DNA of 64,000 nt from Papaver somniferum. Its lineage: Eukaryota > Streptophyta > Magnoliopsida > Ranunculales > Papaveraceae. A program made the translations under genes and the position numbers. The notes under the pieces are model-generated. The model worked only from the letters and a program-made list of their open reading frames with translations. It ran no database searches and had not been told where the DNA came from. The stretch covers positions 232,327,560 through 232,391,559 of the forward strand of contig NC_039358.1 in the NCBI RefSeq assembly GCF_003573695.1, written 5' to 3'. This document shows positions 1 through 11,569 of this stretch, one piece after another; the first letter of the stretch is position 1, and every line of letters begins with the position of its first letter.

Positions 1-2410
1 GAGGGACTTTTCCACGTTCACTTCTCCGAGATTGGGGATCCTTATTCGATGGAGACAATCCATTATCAGGTGGAACACTCCCACTTTCCCTAAGAGAACG
101 AGGAATTTCTTCGCTATTCTTAACTTGGCGAATTGGTGTGTCTTCCGTTGACTCTTCCACTTCAAAGAGGCTAAGATATCCCCCTACATCGTTCCTTCTA
201 GGAAAATCCTGTTCTAGGAAACCTTCATTACGTGACTCAATCTCAGTTACACTTCCATCAGGATGCTCACCAATGAACACATGGCTTTTTGAGTGATCAG
301 AATGTCTGATGAAGATACACTTTTTCGCTCGAGGGCCCAGCTTCCCATACCGATTAGAATTATTGTGTACATAAGCAGCTGAACCCCATGGTCGCAAATT
401 ATCCAATTCGGGTATTCTGCCGGTCCATAATTCATATGGGGTGGAAGACACTGACTTCGAAGGCACACGATTAAGGACATAGGCAGCAGCCAGTAACGCA
501 TCTCCCCAAAAATAAATAGGAAGATGAGCTTGCGCCATCATTTACCTAACCATGTCTAACAAAGTACGATTCCTTCTCTCTGCTATACCATTTTGTTGCG
601 GAGTACCAGGAATAGTCAATTGTCTCAGGGTCCCTTTTTCCTCACAATACCCTTTGAATAGGTCATATAGATACTCGCGGCCACGGTCAGTTCTGAGAGC
701 CTTAATGCTCTTATTTAGTTGATTTTCCACTGCACATACATAACGTCTAAAGCAGTCCAATGCTTCTGACTTGTGGGATATCAAGTAAATATGACCATAT
801 CGCGTAAAGTCATCTATGAAAGTGATGAAATAAGAGGCTCCATGTCCTGCCTTAACATTCATTGGGCCACATATATCAGAATGAATTAACTGCAAAGGCT
901 CAGAGTCTCTTTTGGCTGTCCCAAACGGTTTTCTAATGGCTTTACCTGCAAGATAATGTTCACAGGTTGGCAAAGAGACTTTAGCGATGGGGCCTAAAAG
1001 ACCTTCTCTAGATAACCTAGTCATCCTTTCTTGCCCTATATGACCTAATCTAGCATGCCAAATCACATAATCATTACTAACATCTGAGGAAGACGCAACT
1101 AATGAAATAGATTTATTAACATCATAAGAACTAGAATTGTCAATATCCAAAACCATAAAACCATCCGACATAAAACCAAAACCATAAAACTCAGTTGCCA
1201 AGAAAATCTTAACAGAGTTACCCTCAAAAAGAAAACTAAATCCTAGACGCAACATACTATTAATTGAAACTAAATTTCGTCGAATATATGGAGCATAAAG
1301 TACATCATGGAGGATTAAGGTGTGCCCTTGTCGCAGTTTTAGCATATAAGTACCGATGCCAAGTACTTCTATGCTAGTTGTGTTCCCCTTATAAACTCTC
1401 ATGCTCCCAGCAGGAACTCGACGATAATCTAGAAACCCATCTCGGTCCCTCGCTACATGGTCGGTTGCTCCCGAATCTACAACCCACAAATGAGGAGAAT
1501 GAGCAACTAAAGCTTGACTAGAAACAAAAGATTCATAGCGAGGAATAGGTTCAGAAATTACCTTCTTTGGCTCAGTGCATTCACGAGCAAAGTGTCATTT
1601 CTTATCATAGTTAAACCATTTCATCTCTGCTTTGTCTTTCTTACCAACACTCTTTCCTCTTTTGCGCTTAGGAGCGTTGGTAGTGGATGGCCCAGATCCA
1701 TCACGAGAATTATTAGCAGAAGAACCCTTACCCCTCTTGCGCTTAAACCCATTGGTCTTATGCGAAACAGATTCAGCAGCGAAAACAGAACTGTCAGTTT
1801 TAGCAGCTTCCAAGCGCTCGAATTCTAGTTCCACACGACGAGAAATATCCTCAAAAGTGCGGAAATTGTCATTGTGTGTCATGTTTTGCTTCATCTAATC
1901 CCAAGAGTTAGGTAACGAACGAATAACAACTTGTACCTGTCGTTCATCTGTCAAGTGATGACTTGCAGCCTCAAGTTCGCGTATCATTGATGACATTGTC
2001 CTCAAATGTTGCTTCATTTTAACATTCGGATTCTTTTAACAAGTTTCAAACTTCATAGTTAAAGCGCGCAACTTAGCCACAGAGGTAACTCCAAATTTCT
2101 ACCTGACTGCCTCTAGCATGTCATGAGCAAACTGGTGGTTCTCAAACTCGCCAATGAGATCATTGTGCATTGAGCTCAGGATCATATGACGAGCACTGTG
2201 ATCCTTCTTAATCCATTCCTGGTAAGCCTCGAGGTTGCGACGGTGTTGAGCCGTCGTACCCTCCTCAGGCCGAGGCATCACATGCTCAGTTATTTCCTGC
2301 AGCCCATCATCATGCAAGAGAAAAACGATCTTTCGGCGCCATATGTTATAGTTGTCACCATCAATTTTTTCTCCCTTGTTAAAATTAGCAATGATGTTCT
2401 TTGAAGCCAT
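1..2410 (-). pseudogene. copia gag-pol remnant (gag, protease, integrase)
   Basis: The polyprotein would build the retrotransposon particle and integrate its cDNA. Gag starts at 2410. A degraded zinc-knuckle region lies near 1560-1620, where two of the expected cysteines are replaced (F and Y) and a stop sits beside them. The protease motif DSGA is near 1475. The pre-integrase HHCC finger follows, with its second cysteine changed to tyrosine (CEHY). The integrase has the catalytic aspartates (HSDICGP, RTDRG) and glutamate (NGIAERRNRT). All blocks lie in one reading frame with no shift between them, but stops interrupt it at 2099-2101, about 2038, about 1895, 1595 and 542-544. The frame continues to base 1 through the region between integrase and reverse transcriptase. 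The gene is non-functional. Confidence 0.88.
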
Positions 2411-3625
2411 TTATTCTAACATAGCAGGCGAAAAATACAAAAGGATATTAAACTTATGGCACTATACACATATTCAAAAAATAACATTAATCTAAATAAA
2501 TAGAAAAACAACATTACAAGTCGCAAGATCGAAAAATCGTTAAACTCCTAATCATCTCTCGCGCCACAAGTAATATTTTCTACATCTATTTAATATATGC
2601 CCAAGTTAATGGTTTTTGGAAATTAAACAAAACTCAACCAAACAACCTCCCACTCAATTGTTTTAACATGTTATTCAATCAAGATAATAATTCAATCAAA
2701 CATGTTATCAAACCAAGATGATTATTTAATCAATCAACATGTTATCTAGACATACAAATCAGCAAGATATGAATTCAATCCAGCACAATACATGTTGTAT
2801 ATTAAAGAAATTAGAAAATCATAGCATAGAACCATTCACATGTTATCATGGATAAAGTGATTAACCATATAATTTCAAAGAAACCCTATCATGTGAATCT
2901 ATTTAGATTCTGAAAACAGTTTTATTGAATTCGGAGCGTCGAAAAACCTTAAGGTACCAAAATTGGAGTTGATCCGACAACCAAAAATAGAGAAACAAAA
3001 GAAAAAACAAATAACCCGGTCTGAACCACGAACCGAACCGAGTCGTCGGTTTGAACCGCGAACTGAACACAACCGCCGGTCTGAACCGGGAACCGAACCA
3101 CCGATCCTGGATCGGGTTGACTAGCCGATTTGACTCGGTTGACTCATTGATTTGTCTCGGTTATTGTTCATCGTCTTCCCCAAATTTCAGCAGCGTACAG
3201 ACGCGCATGACCAACTTTGGGAGACTATATCTCCCTCATACAAGCTCTGATTCAAGCAAATAATATGTCAAATGAAAGCTCTCAGAGAGCACTATCTATC
3301 TATATTAATTTTAATTAACATGGATCGACATATATATATAAAACCACTTCTCACAAACATGATATAAAACTAGGATTTTACCTATATCTTTTAAACCACA
3401 CGTTCAAACGATACAAAACTTTCCAAGATATCATTTTAATCAATAATGAACATACCCAATTAAATATTTCAAACAAAACACCCTTATCAAGATCCGAAAT
3501 AATTATACATACATTAATAATTTTTTAACCCAAAAAAAAAAACTAATCATGATACTATCATGTTATCAGCAACTTTCAAGCACACAAAGCATGTTATTTC
3601 AAGCACGAAAACGCATCAAATCATA
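2411..3625. other. copia leader, non-coding
   Basis: AT-rich sequence between gag and the primer-binding site. It has no convincing coding frame. A GC-richer stretch at about 3015-3165 repeats the words GAACCG and GGTTGAC several times, as a degenerate minisatellite. The length of about 1.2 kb is long for a copia leader. Confidence 0.5.
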
Positions 3626-3638
3626 GCTCACGATACCA
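3626..3638 (-). other. retrotransposon primer-binding site (divergent)
   Basis: The plus strand reads GCTCACGATACCA. This is the reverse complement of a TGGTATC...GAGC site, the usual initiator tRNA-Met primer site of plant copia elements, with changes in the middle. It sits one base from the inferred LTR. Confidence 0.55.
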
Positions 3639-3639
3639 A

Positions 3640-4090
3640 TATCAGATATTATACGATTACGCAGAAGTAGGTATCGGTTCATACCTTGAACTTGATCTCC
3701 GATTAGCAAGAACAAGGAACAACAACAGCAACAACAACGATTCAACACGACGATCAGCAGGTACTACAATCACCAAAGATGAGCACAAACTTGATTCACA
3801 GGCTAAGAACTTGAAACATTTTTTCTAGATGGTAACTCTCTTTAGGGTTAGAGTTACCACTTTTCTAATAGTAAAACTTGGGTGTGATATCGGTGGGAAT
3901 CACTTTTTTAACTACACACATAATAGAGATGTTTATATAGGTTCCAAACCCTAAGGAATATGGAACCCTACCGGGCTTTCCACATACAATATGGGCGACC
4001 ATATTCGGATCTAACAGTCGCTACTATGAGTATTGGAGTAAGTATTTCACCCCAAACTCAGTTGAATACTCGCTTCATTCAGTTCCGACA
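3640..4090 (-). repeat. 5' LTR of the copia element
   Basis: The segment lies directly beyond the primer-binding site and contains a TATA box on the minus strand. Its ends on the plus strand read TATCAGAT and TTCCGACA, an inverted TGTC/GACA pair with one change. The boundaries are inferred from these termini; the partner LTR is outside the window. Confidence 0.55.
3932..3939 (-). promoter_or_regulatory. TATA box in the copia LTR
   Basis: The minus strand reads TATATAAA about 290 bases upstream of the primer-binding site, inside the inferred LTR. This is the expected place for the retrotransposon promoter. Activity is not implied, since the element is dead. Confidence 0.5.
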
Positions 4091-5040
4091 TTGAAAACAA
4101 CATACAATCAAAATGGTAAAACATTAACCTTTGAGATAAAAAATACTAGAAATACATGAAAGTCAGATCTTTTTTTAACTGTCTATAAGTATGTTTTGTC
4201 TTTTTAATACAATCTTTTGGCTTTTTTTAAAGACATTCGATCATTCAAATATTCTAGCATCCTCATGGCCAACACATCATTTTTGGTTTTTTTCTAAAGA
4301 CATTCAATCATTCAAATATTCTAGCATCCTCATGGCCAACACACCAAGATTGATTCTCAACCATTTTGAAAGGGATTGAGTGTTAGAAAAAGTGGAATCA
4401 GAATTAAATTTCCAGATTCACAACCGTTTTAGAAGAGAGAAAGTGTTGAAACAAGTAGATTCAGATTAGATATTTTTGAATAAGAACAAGTTATTTTTAG
4501 GTAACATGGTATATTTGGGGAACTAAAAACACAAGGAAGGAAAAAACTATTTGTTTCCCACATTTATCTTCAGAATTGTCGCTTCAAATCTATGTAGTAT
4601 TCAACCACTAGTTTACTTGGTTTTTATGTGGACCTAATGTTCCCAAAAGTTTCTTGTTTCTATTAATTTGAAGGGTGAAGATTAGAATACCCGTGTCAGA
4701 GAATATACGATTGCTGACAATCTTTATGGTGAAGCTTCAGGATAACTTGCTAGATAGATTATTTTCACAATTATAAAATGTGAACCAGTGTGTAGTATGT
4801 AGATTTTTGCTCATCATGATAAAATTTGACTTTCAAGATAGATTTTGGGTTAACGAAAAATGTTTTTCTTTAATTTGTCAGAATTGAGATTATTTACGAT
4901 TTGTTTCAGCAATCCAAATATTGAGTCACAAAATGAATTTTAGTTCAGTTTGGTTCACGCAATAATTTCTGAACTCTAGTCAGATGTTGGACCATGTATT
5001 ATTAAGCCACACATATTCTTTTCGTTCTTCACACTTAGGG
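4091..5040. other. non-coding stretch with a short tandem duplication
   Basis: No gene is visible. At 4214-4347 a unit of about 67 bases, containing AGACATTC and ATTCTAGCATCCTCATGGCC, is present twice in tandem with few differences. Short open frames across it arise from the duplication and show no protein features. Confidence 0.5.
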
Positions 5041-8000
5041 AAAGTCCAGCAGACATGCTCAAATTTGGGCAATTTGGCAGGCCAGGTGGGCAGGCAAACC
5101 AAGTTTTGTGCAATGGGGAATTCTCATCGTTGTAAACTGAGACGACCAATGGGGGGATTGAGATGAGGCTCGATTCAACTTGTCTCAATCCCCTACTTCA
5201 ACGGTTGAACTTTAACATCCAAAAAACGTCCATAAATACCAAATTTATTGAACATCTCAACTCACACAAAAACTCACCATTATCTTGAATTTTCTCTATC
5301 AAAATCTCTTCTAGTTTTATTCAACTTCTTTAAATTTCTTAATAGAAATATCTCAAGATATAAGGCGCCAAAGAAATATAAAACCGCTTTTGAATAAACT
5401 CAGTCAACATTTGTTGACAACCCAAGCAGACTCTGATGAATAGAACAATCTCACTTTACTTATCGGTCGATAATTAGCCAAATCTCAAGATTATTTTTCT
5501 ACAAAAGTTGAGCGAGATAGAGATGCTCAAAAACTAAAAGGTGCTTCTTACGAAGTCAATAAAGTTTATGTAGATCTACTTCCTGGTTCTAAACTAATTG
5601 CGAACAAATATTCTTGGATTACTTTGTACCATATTGAAGCGAAGAAACATCATCTAAAATTGGTCTTTGTATTGGTGGAGCATACACTACCCACACGTTT
5701 CATTTTACACACTTCGAAATAGGTATGTCAAATATTTTCATATATAATTTTAACGCAATCAATACAAAGATGTGTTTGAATTTAATGATTTTAATGTTTT
5801 TACCATAATAAGACCATTAAATTTGTACTTCCTACTTGGAATACCTTCCGGTGTGTGAGATGATGTTTTATTTGACCAATAAAGCTAGTTGGCAGATCAT
5901 ATAGATGAAATTTCGTTGTACTTTACCTTCACAATCCATACGAAGCACTACAACTTAAGAAGTGGTGGAATTCCTAATTCCGGTCCAAAGATATTTCTAA
6001 CCCAATAATTACATGGAAGAGGAATTTCTTCTTCAGATATAGATGACCCGGAAGCAAATACAAAAATTTCCGATGTTTTATTTTATGGTTTCTTGGTTCA
6101 TGTTTTTTCCCCAACTCAAGTTATAATACTCAACTAGGATAGATAGAGGGGTTACGAGATATGGACGAGTCCTCTATCTTAGTCGAGTTCTACATTTCTC
6201 TCAATATCGCGCTTGGGTTCTTCAAGTATCGAGAGTCTATGAGGCCTCCTTGAGGTAAATATGACAATATACATATCCTTGGATTTATATTAGTTAATTA
6301 AATAGAGATTTAGCAAGTAACTAATTATACGGTGTTTACTTTCAGGTGGTATACAAATTTTGACATATGTGTACCAAGACTTTTAGACTACATTAAAGAA
6401 ATTCTCAACTGTAGTAAGGTATAAAGGAGAGGTAGATATATGCATGTGTAGAGATACCGAAACATGATTTTGAACAAATATACTGTGAAGTGTATGCCGT
6501 ACGAGAATCCAAGATTTTTCACTTCAGCACATTGTGATTTACAGTCCAATCAGGGAACGTGGTGTTTATTGTTACGGAGAAAGATGTGCTACAAAGTTAG
6601 TTGGTCAAATTGGAGTGCCACAAAAGCCTCGATCTACATCCACCGTCTTTGGAACAGAATATGCTAGATTTAAACATATATTATGGAAAAGGTATGAGAT
6701 ATTATTCACCCTTGTGACGAAAAACAATACGATGAGTGGTTCAAAACGGTTGTAGAGCCGATAATTGGTCAAGATGTTTTTACACATGGGATGGATTTTG
6801 TCGCAGTGGGAAAAGCATTATCGAAAATTGATTGTCCAACACATCCACCGTTATCCTTTACCAAGAGCTTCATATTCATCGGCGATTTCAAGACCAAAAT
6901 CTTCATCCACTGGGTCTGATTTGCCGGAATTGAGGTGGAATCTAGCGTCTCTTACTCTGGGTGGAGAACGTCCAATACTTCCAATTTTTTCACAAGGTCT
7001 CGACAGTCCCAATTAGTGTACAAGAACATCAATCAGTCATGAACGATTAAATTAAATTGAGTTAAGAGATATGGAAACTACGAGTTTATATGTACAAGAG
7101 TTACTAAGAATAGCAGAGAGCGTGAGCTTCAGTCCTAAATTTTTAACCAATGTTGGAACTTCAGCATTGCAGGAAAAAGTGGTAGATTCAGAAGTCAACA
7201 TAATGCAAAGGGAAGGCTACCATCTACATATCGTCAATCCCCTCAACAAACTCCTCAGGGTTATTATGATTATAGGAGATCATTAAATTTCGACGGCTCT
7301 CCAGTTTAGGAAATAAATCCATGGTTTTTAGAAATCAAGGTAAAAGATCTTAAGGTGTGAAAATTCAAGGTGCAATATCGTACGAAGGATTAGGGAGTCT
7401 GATGTCGGGAGACATGTATGACAGGAGATGGAATGGGAGTGAGTGGTTATGCTTATGTAAAGAGTTTAATTAAATTAGAACTAATATATTTTGGTAAACC
7501 TTTATATTTAAAAAGTACTAATCTTTTAAGAAGTAAATTAAAACTAAATTTATTTAAATTTGATTAAAAATTAAAACTGCTTTATCGACATCTTGATCGA
7601 GTAGTATGTGTACTTTTCAATACCCCATACGGGTTATCAAAAACTCCTTAAGCATTATCTAATGAGGTTCATAAGAATATTTGTTCTTTTCCATTCCTCT
7701 TGAGCTCGCAATACAACACAGCATTGGTCTCGCCTCTTAGTCGATATCGATTGACAACTCGAACTAAAATTATAAATCCTGAAACATTGTTTTGATAGTT
7801 TGATATTGACAAAACAACCCACCTGCATTACGGTTATTTGGATTACCAATGTCAGTACAGAAGTCTAGCCTGATAACGTACTACGAAATTTCTGCATAAA
7901 GATATATCTTCATCGACGGTAAACTATAGAGGATTAATATATGGTTGAGTAGTTCTTCGGAAATTATAGGTGTAAAAGGTGGAGAAGGTGTGATTTTGAA

Positions 8001-8290
8001 GTTGAAAATAGTTGAATTTACAGAAGATCGTATTATAGCCGTTGGCTGAACCTAGTCATTGTCAGCCCAGATAAGACCAAGCATCTTAGTTTGAGATGAG
8101 CATCCTCTCAACTCGGGTCGTGGCTCAGCCTCATCTGGGACGATCGGACATCTGTCTCAGAGTGCTCAGCTTTCCATATGGTATTTCACAGGAACGTCCC
8201 TAATACAGTTGTCTCAAGTTGAGTCGAACTCCTCAACTTGAGACGAGATGGACAAATGCCCAAATTTGAGCGTTTCCTCATCCAGCTTTT
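5040..8290. mobile_element. putative decayed DNA transposon with inverted termini
   Basis: The 15-base word GCTCAAATTTGGGCA occurs near 5055 on the plus strand and near 8258 on the minus strand. Next to both copies lie GTCTCAA/TTGAGAC-rich palindromic segments (5155-5195 and 8090-8245). The layout suggests terminal inverted repeats of an element of about 3.2 kb. I could not define exact ends or a TSD. Short open stretches inside (about 5500-5690 and 6530-6870, the latter with a Cys/Gly-rich YCYGERC segment) look like pieces of an interrupted protein, but I do not recognise the family. Confidence 0.45.
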
Positions 8291-8493
8291 TTGTTTAGCA
8301 GTTCCATTATGGGGACGAAATATGCAAATCTACTCATTTTCCCACCCCATTATCCTTGCCCTTAAAAAAACACTGAACCAATTTGCAAGAATATCATTTT
8401 CTCTATTTAGTTATTCCTATTTGGGTTGACTGAACACATTTCCAAAGGAGTGGACACTCACGAGATTAGTAGGGGCGGATCCGGCTTATAATA

Positions 8494-9776
8494 GAACGAT
8501 TTTTTGGGGACCATGGCTTTTTTGGGGGACCATGGTTTTATTTTGGGTAAAGACATTAGAAGTAATTTTAGGTCACCCCATATCTAGTTATTTATTTAAT
8601 ACTTAATCTACCCTCTTAATTAATTTTAGGTTATGATTAGTGAATGACTTAGTTAAAAACAATTAGTGAGATTAAATTAAAAGATGAGTTTATTATTAGT
8701 TGAGTAGAATTATTGAGAGAGTAGAGTTAGAGAGGATGAAGGAGAAAAACATGGAAAATAAATTTTTTTTCCAATTCACTAAGTTTGAGTATTCAAATGA
8801 TGAAAACTCATCTGATTCTTCATCTCCATTCTCTCCTAGAATATTTGTTAATCTTCAAAATGATCCAGATTTGAACTGGATTTGAACCGGTCGGTTACTT
8901 TATATGAAGAACAAGTAACCGAACTCATCTGAAGCTGTAGTTCGGTTTCCCCGTGAGATGAACAAGTAACCGAACTCATCTGAAAGTGCAGTTCGGTTAC
9001 TTGTTCCAAACACGCAGGTTACCGAACTCTCAAATAATAGAATTTCTAGGAGTTACAGCGTTATGTTCGGTTGGTTCTCAACGAACCGAACTTTGGTGTA
9101 CAAAGTTCGGTTGGTTCGCAAACTGCATGCACTTTTGATCTAACCGAACTTTATTATAAGAGTATATAAGTTTACAAAGTTCGGTTCTTTCGCAAACTTG
9201 AACCTAACATCTAACCAACCGAACTCTGAGTTCGGTTTCTGCGATAAAATTGTGAAGTTACCGAACTTAACAAACAAAAAAAATGTGAAGTTCTTGCGTC
9301 TATTGGCTAAGTTCGGTTATTTTGTAGTTTTAAAAGTTTTTGCGAACAAACCGAACTCTATTGGCAAGTTCGGTTATTTTGGAACTCAACATAGTGGTCA
9401 CAACAACACAGTTCGGTTAGACTGGATTTGTTTTTTTTTCGGTTCTAAGGGTGGAGTTCGGTTACTTTGTAGTTTTAAATTTTTTTGCGAAACAACCGAA
9501 CAGAGAGTTCCGTGACTTTGTATTAAATCCAATAGAACCGAACTGTTCTTCGTGTATGGTGGTGGTAATAATCGGAGGTGGTGGTGGTGGTAATCGGCGG
9601 TGGTGGGAGGAGGTGGTGGTTATATATATAGGTAGTTATTAGGTTGGTTTTAAATTAAATTAGGTTAAGGATAGGTTAGTCATTTCAACGTTTTAGGACA
9701 CCCCTTATAACTATAGGAAAGGTGGCCTAATAAAACCATGGTCCCCTCAAAAAAATCATGATCCCTAAAAATCATT
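8494..9776. mobile_element. non-autonomous Mutator-like element (9-bp TSD)
   Basis: The 9-base duplication CTTATAATA stands at 8485-8493 and 9777-9785. Immediately inside are inverted termini of roughly 45 bases sharing GATTTTT, GGGGACCATGG and GGACCATGGTTTTATT. A 9-bp TSD with long inverted termini is the Mutator-like signature. No transposase is present. The interior is dominated by the AGTTCGGTT array, a GGT-rich stretch at about 9558-9620 and AT-rich filler. The perfect TSD suggests fairly recent insertion. Confidence 0.88.
8917..9546. repeat. alternating AGTTCGGTT / AACCGAACT array
   Basis: About 20 copies of the 9-mer AGTTCGGTT or its complement lie within about 630 bases. Both orientations are interspersed, so many neighbours form inverted pairs. 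Spacers differ in length and sequence, so this is not a simple tandem satellite. The array lies wholly inside the Mutator-like element. Confidence 0.93.
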
Positions 9777-9785
9777 CTTATAATA

Positions 9786-10400
9786 TGGGTGTGCAGTTAT
9801 CCACTCAACCCAGCTGGCTCGCAAGCCTATTTGTTGATGAAATGGGCTTCCAAGCCCTTGATTTTCATTTGCCCATTCCAATTCCATTTTTAGTTGCTTT
9901 GCATGCCATACCTCCATTGCTAGCTCCCCCGGAAAGTGTTTCATAAACGAGAGCCTTAAACTGTAAAAGCTAATAATTATCGAAAATGCTAAACATCCCC
10001 AACTCCATTCCCCCCGGTGAGTACATATTGTACGTTCATCACCGTAAGGATCATCAGAGCAGGCTCCTGACTCCTGATTAGACTTATCAAAAGAAAACGT
10101 ATATGTGTAGTCATTTTCGGTCAAAGATAGCGTTTGATTTCAAGTAAAACCTATTGAACAATAATGCAGTAAAAGATAAGCAATTTGGCATTTAGTTTTT
10201 GACTTTTACTCCAAAGAGGGTAAAAGGAATAAGTCAGGCATAAACTAAAGGGCACAGGCCTCTTTTAAGGAAACATCTTTACAGATGCATGTGATTTGTG
10301 AAGCAGCTCACAATTGTTTAAGCAAATGCATTGAATGGACGTATGGCTATTACATATATAGAATTATATCCTTTTTCTTGTTTTCTTGGATGCTCTGATA
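9786..10400. other. unassigned sequence right of the Mutator-like element
   Basis: No gene can be assigned. A minus-strand open frame of about 119 codons (9765-10124) runs into the transposon end, so its C-terminus is transposon-derived. I see no recognisable domain in it. Confidence 0.4.
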
Positions 10401-10410
10401 TTGTTTTAGT

Positions 10411-10422
10411 CCTATAAATAAA
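10411..10422 (+). promoter_or_regulatory. TATA-box-like motif
   Basis: CTATAAATAAAG is followed about 30 bases later by a pyrimidine- and CA-rich leader-like stretch and a short 39-codon frame starting near 10448. This resembles a plant core promoter, but no recognisable gene follows. Confidence 0.35.
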
Positions 10423-10633
10423 GGTCACTCTAGCTCATCAACATACAATGTGCAGTGCTACCTCCATTTCCCAAATTCTAACAGCATTATCATCGACTAT
10501 TTCTTTCCTTTTCGTTTCCAATTATCAAAGTAGTCTCGTTAATCAAAAGATGTGTTTATTTGTTTAACAATAAGAATTGTAATATCATCTAGCTTTCCTT
10601 ATCCAGTGTTTAATTACTTCGGCTGTTGTGAAT

Positions 10634-10768
10634 ATGGAGGCTTTGATTCAACAACCAATTAATTGGTTTCTAGCAGAGCAACTATGGGTATTAGGACATT
10701 TCAAACTCAAAGATTTTGCTTCTGAGTTGATCCTTCCTACTCTTGATTGCCACAAGCATCACCAAATG
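10634..10768 (+). pseudogene. unrecognised gene fragment, possible exon
   Basis: A 45-codon open stretch begins with ATG (MEALIQQPINWF...) and ends at a good donor site (ATG|GTACTA). A second protein-like stretch without stops lies at about 10965-11035 (KKTGSMVLRHTSRTDD). Both could be exons of one broken plus-strand gene downstream of the TATA motif at 10411. I do not recognise the family. Confidence 0.3.
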
Positions 10769-11181
10769 GTACTAATTCCTTACTAATACTTTATATTATA
10801 GGTGCTTCGATTTCGTCATAATGACTCTTTCTCGCAAAATCAAGCAAGTATTATAGAGCTTTTGTAGATCCCAAAATTTGTTTAATAAGCCAGGTTTTGG
10901 TAAACCTTGGTTGTCCTGCTTTCCCTTGTCATTCATATCAAATCGTATTTGCTTGTTGTAGCTGAAGAAGACTGGAAGCATGGTGCTGCGTCACACTTCA
11001 CGCACAGATGACCTCATAAAAAACATCAAACACGTCTCGAAGTTCCTCTGAAGTTACCCGTTCAACCTGTCTCCTATTATTCTTCAGTTCATAAGGTAGC
11101 CTTCGTTATGTGAACACCTTGTTACTGCTTTTCATATTTATAAACAACTTAGTTGCCTAAGCTGTATGTTTATCCTTATAC

Positions 11182-11346
11182 TTGTTCCAGGTAGTTCATC
11201 CCATTCATGAACAACTTTCCTATCCGAGTAACTACTGGGCACAAAAGAAAGCTCATGAGGGAAATATTGGATGTTACTCCTTAGTATTCGGTATGCAAAG
11301 TCTACACCAAGTGAAAGTGCAGCTCCAAATACATAGATGTCAAATG
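11182..11346 (-). pseudogene. unrecognised exon-like segment
   Basis: This is a minus-strand open segment of 165 bases flanked by an acceptor (TTCAG) and a donor (GTATAAGG). It encodes a peptide with a mildly hydrophobic start (FDIYVFGAALSLGV) and a charged end (KVVHEWDELPG). The composition looks like real protein, but no family is recognised and no neighbouring exons could be linked. It may be a relic gene fragment. Confidence 0.3.
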
Positions 11347-11569
11347 CTGAAGCCAATTCAAGTTACCTCTCATATCTTATGCGTGGCAATCCATGTTGTA
11401 TACGACATTGTATTACGAGAAACATTTCCCAAATGAAGTTGCAACTTCAAAAAAGATTTGCCTTAGAAGATTTTTCAACACAAAAACATGTAGAAGCACA
11501 ACAGCCATCATTAACTAGAGAAGCTGTACAGGATTGTGGATTGATGTTCTTGTGAACGAACTTGTAAAG

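Larger units (their letters stand above)
1..4090 (-). mobile_element. Ty1/copia LTR retrotransposon, 5' part, cut by window edge
   Basis: Reading leftwards on the minus strand the element shows a 5' LTR (3640-4090), a divergent tRNA-Met type primer-binding site, a leader of about 1.2 kb, then gag, protease and integrase in that order. Protease and integrase ahead of reverse transcriptase is the copia arrangement; the reverse transcriptase would lie left of base 1. Several in-frame stop codons show the copy is dead. The right LTR end was set by the TGTC...GA(C/T)A inverted termini and is an inference; no second LTR is in the window to confirm it. Confidence 0.85.

Noticed and set aside
9198..9515. 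105-codon plus-strand frame
   Set aside because: It runs through the AGTTCGGTT array. The repeated peptide pieces (FGYF, PNS) are translations of the repeat, not a protein.
9765..10124. 119-codon minus-strand frame
   Set aside because: Its C-terminus is inside the Mutator-like terminus. No domain or splice context supports a gene.
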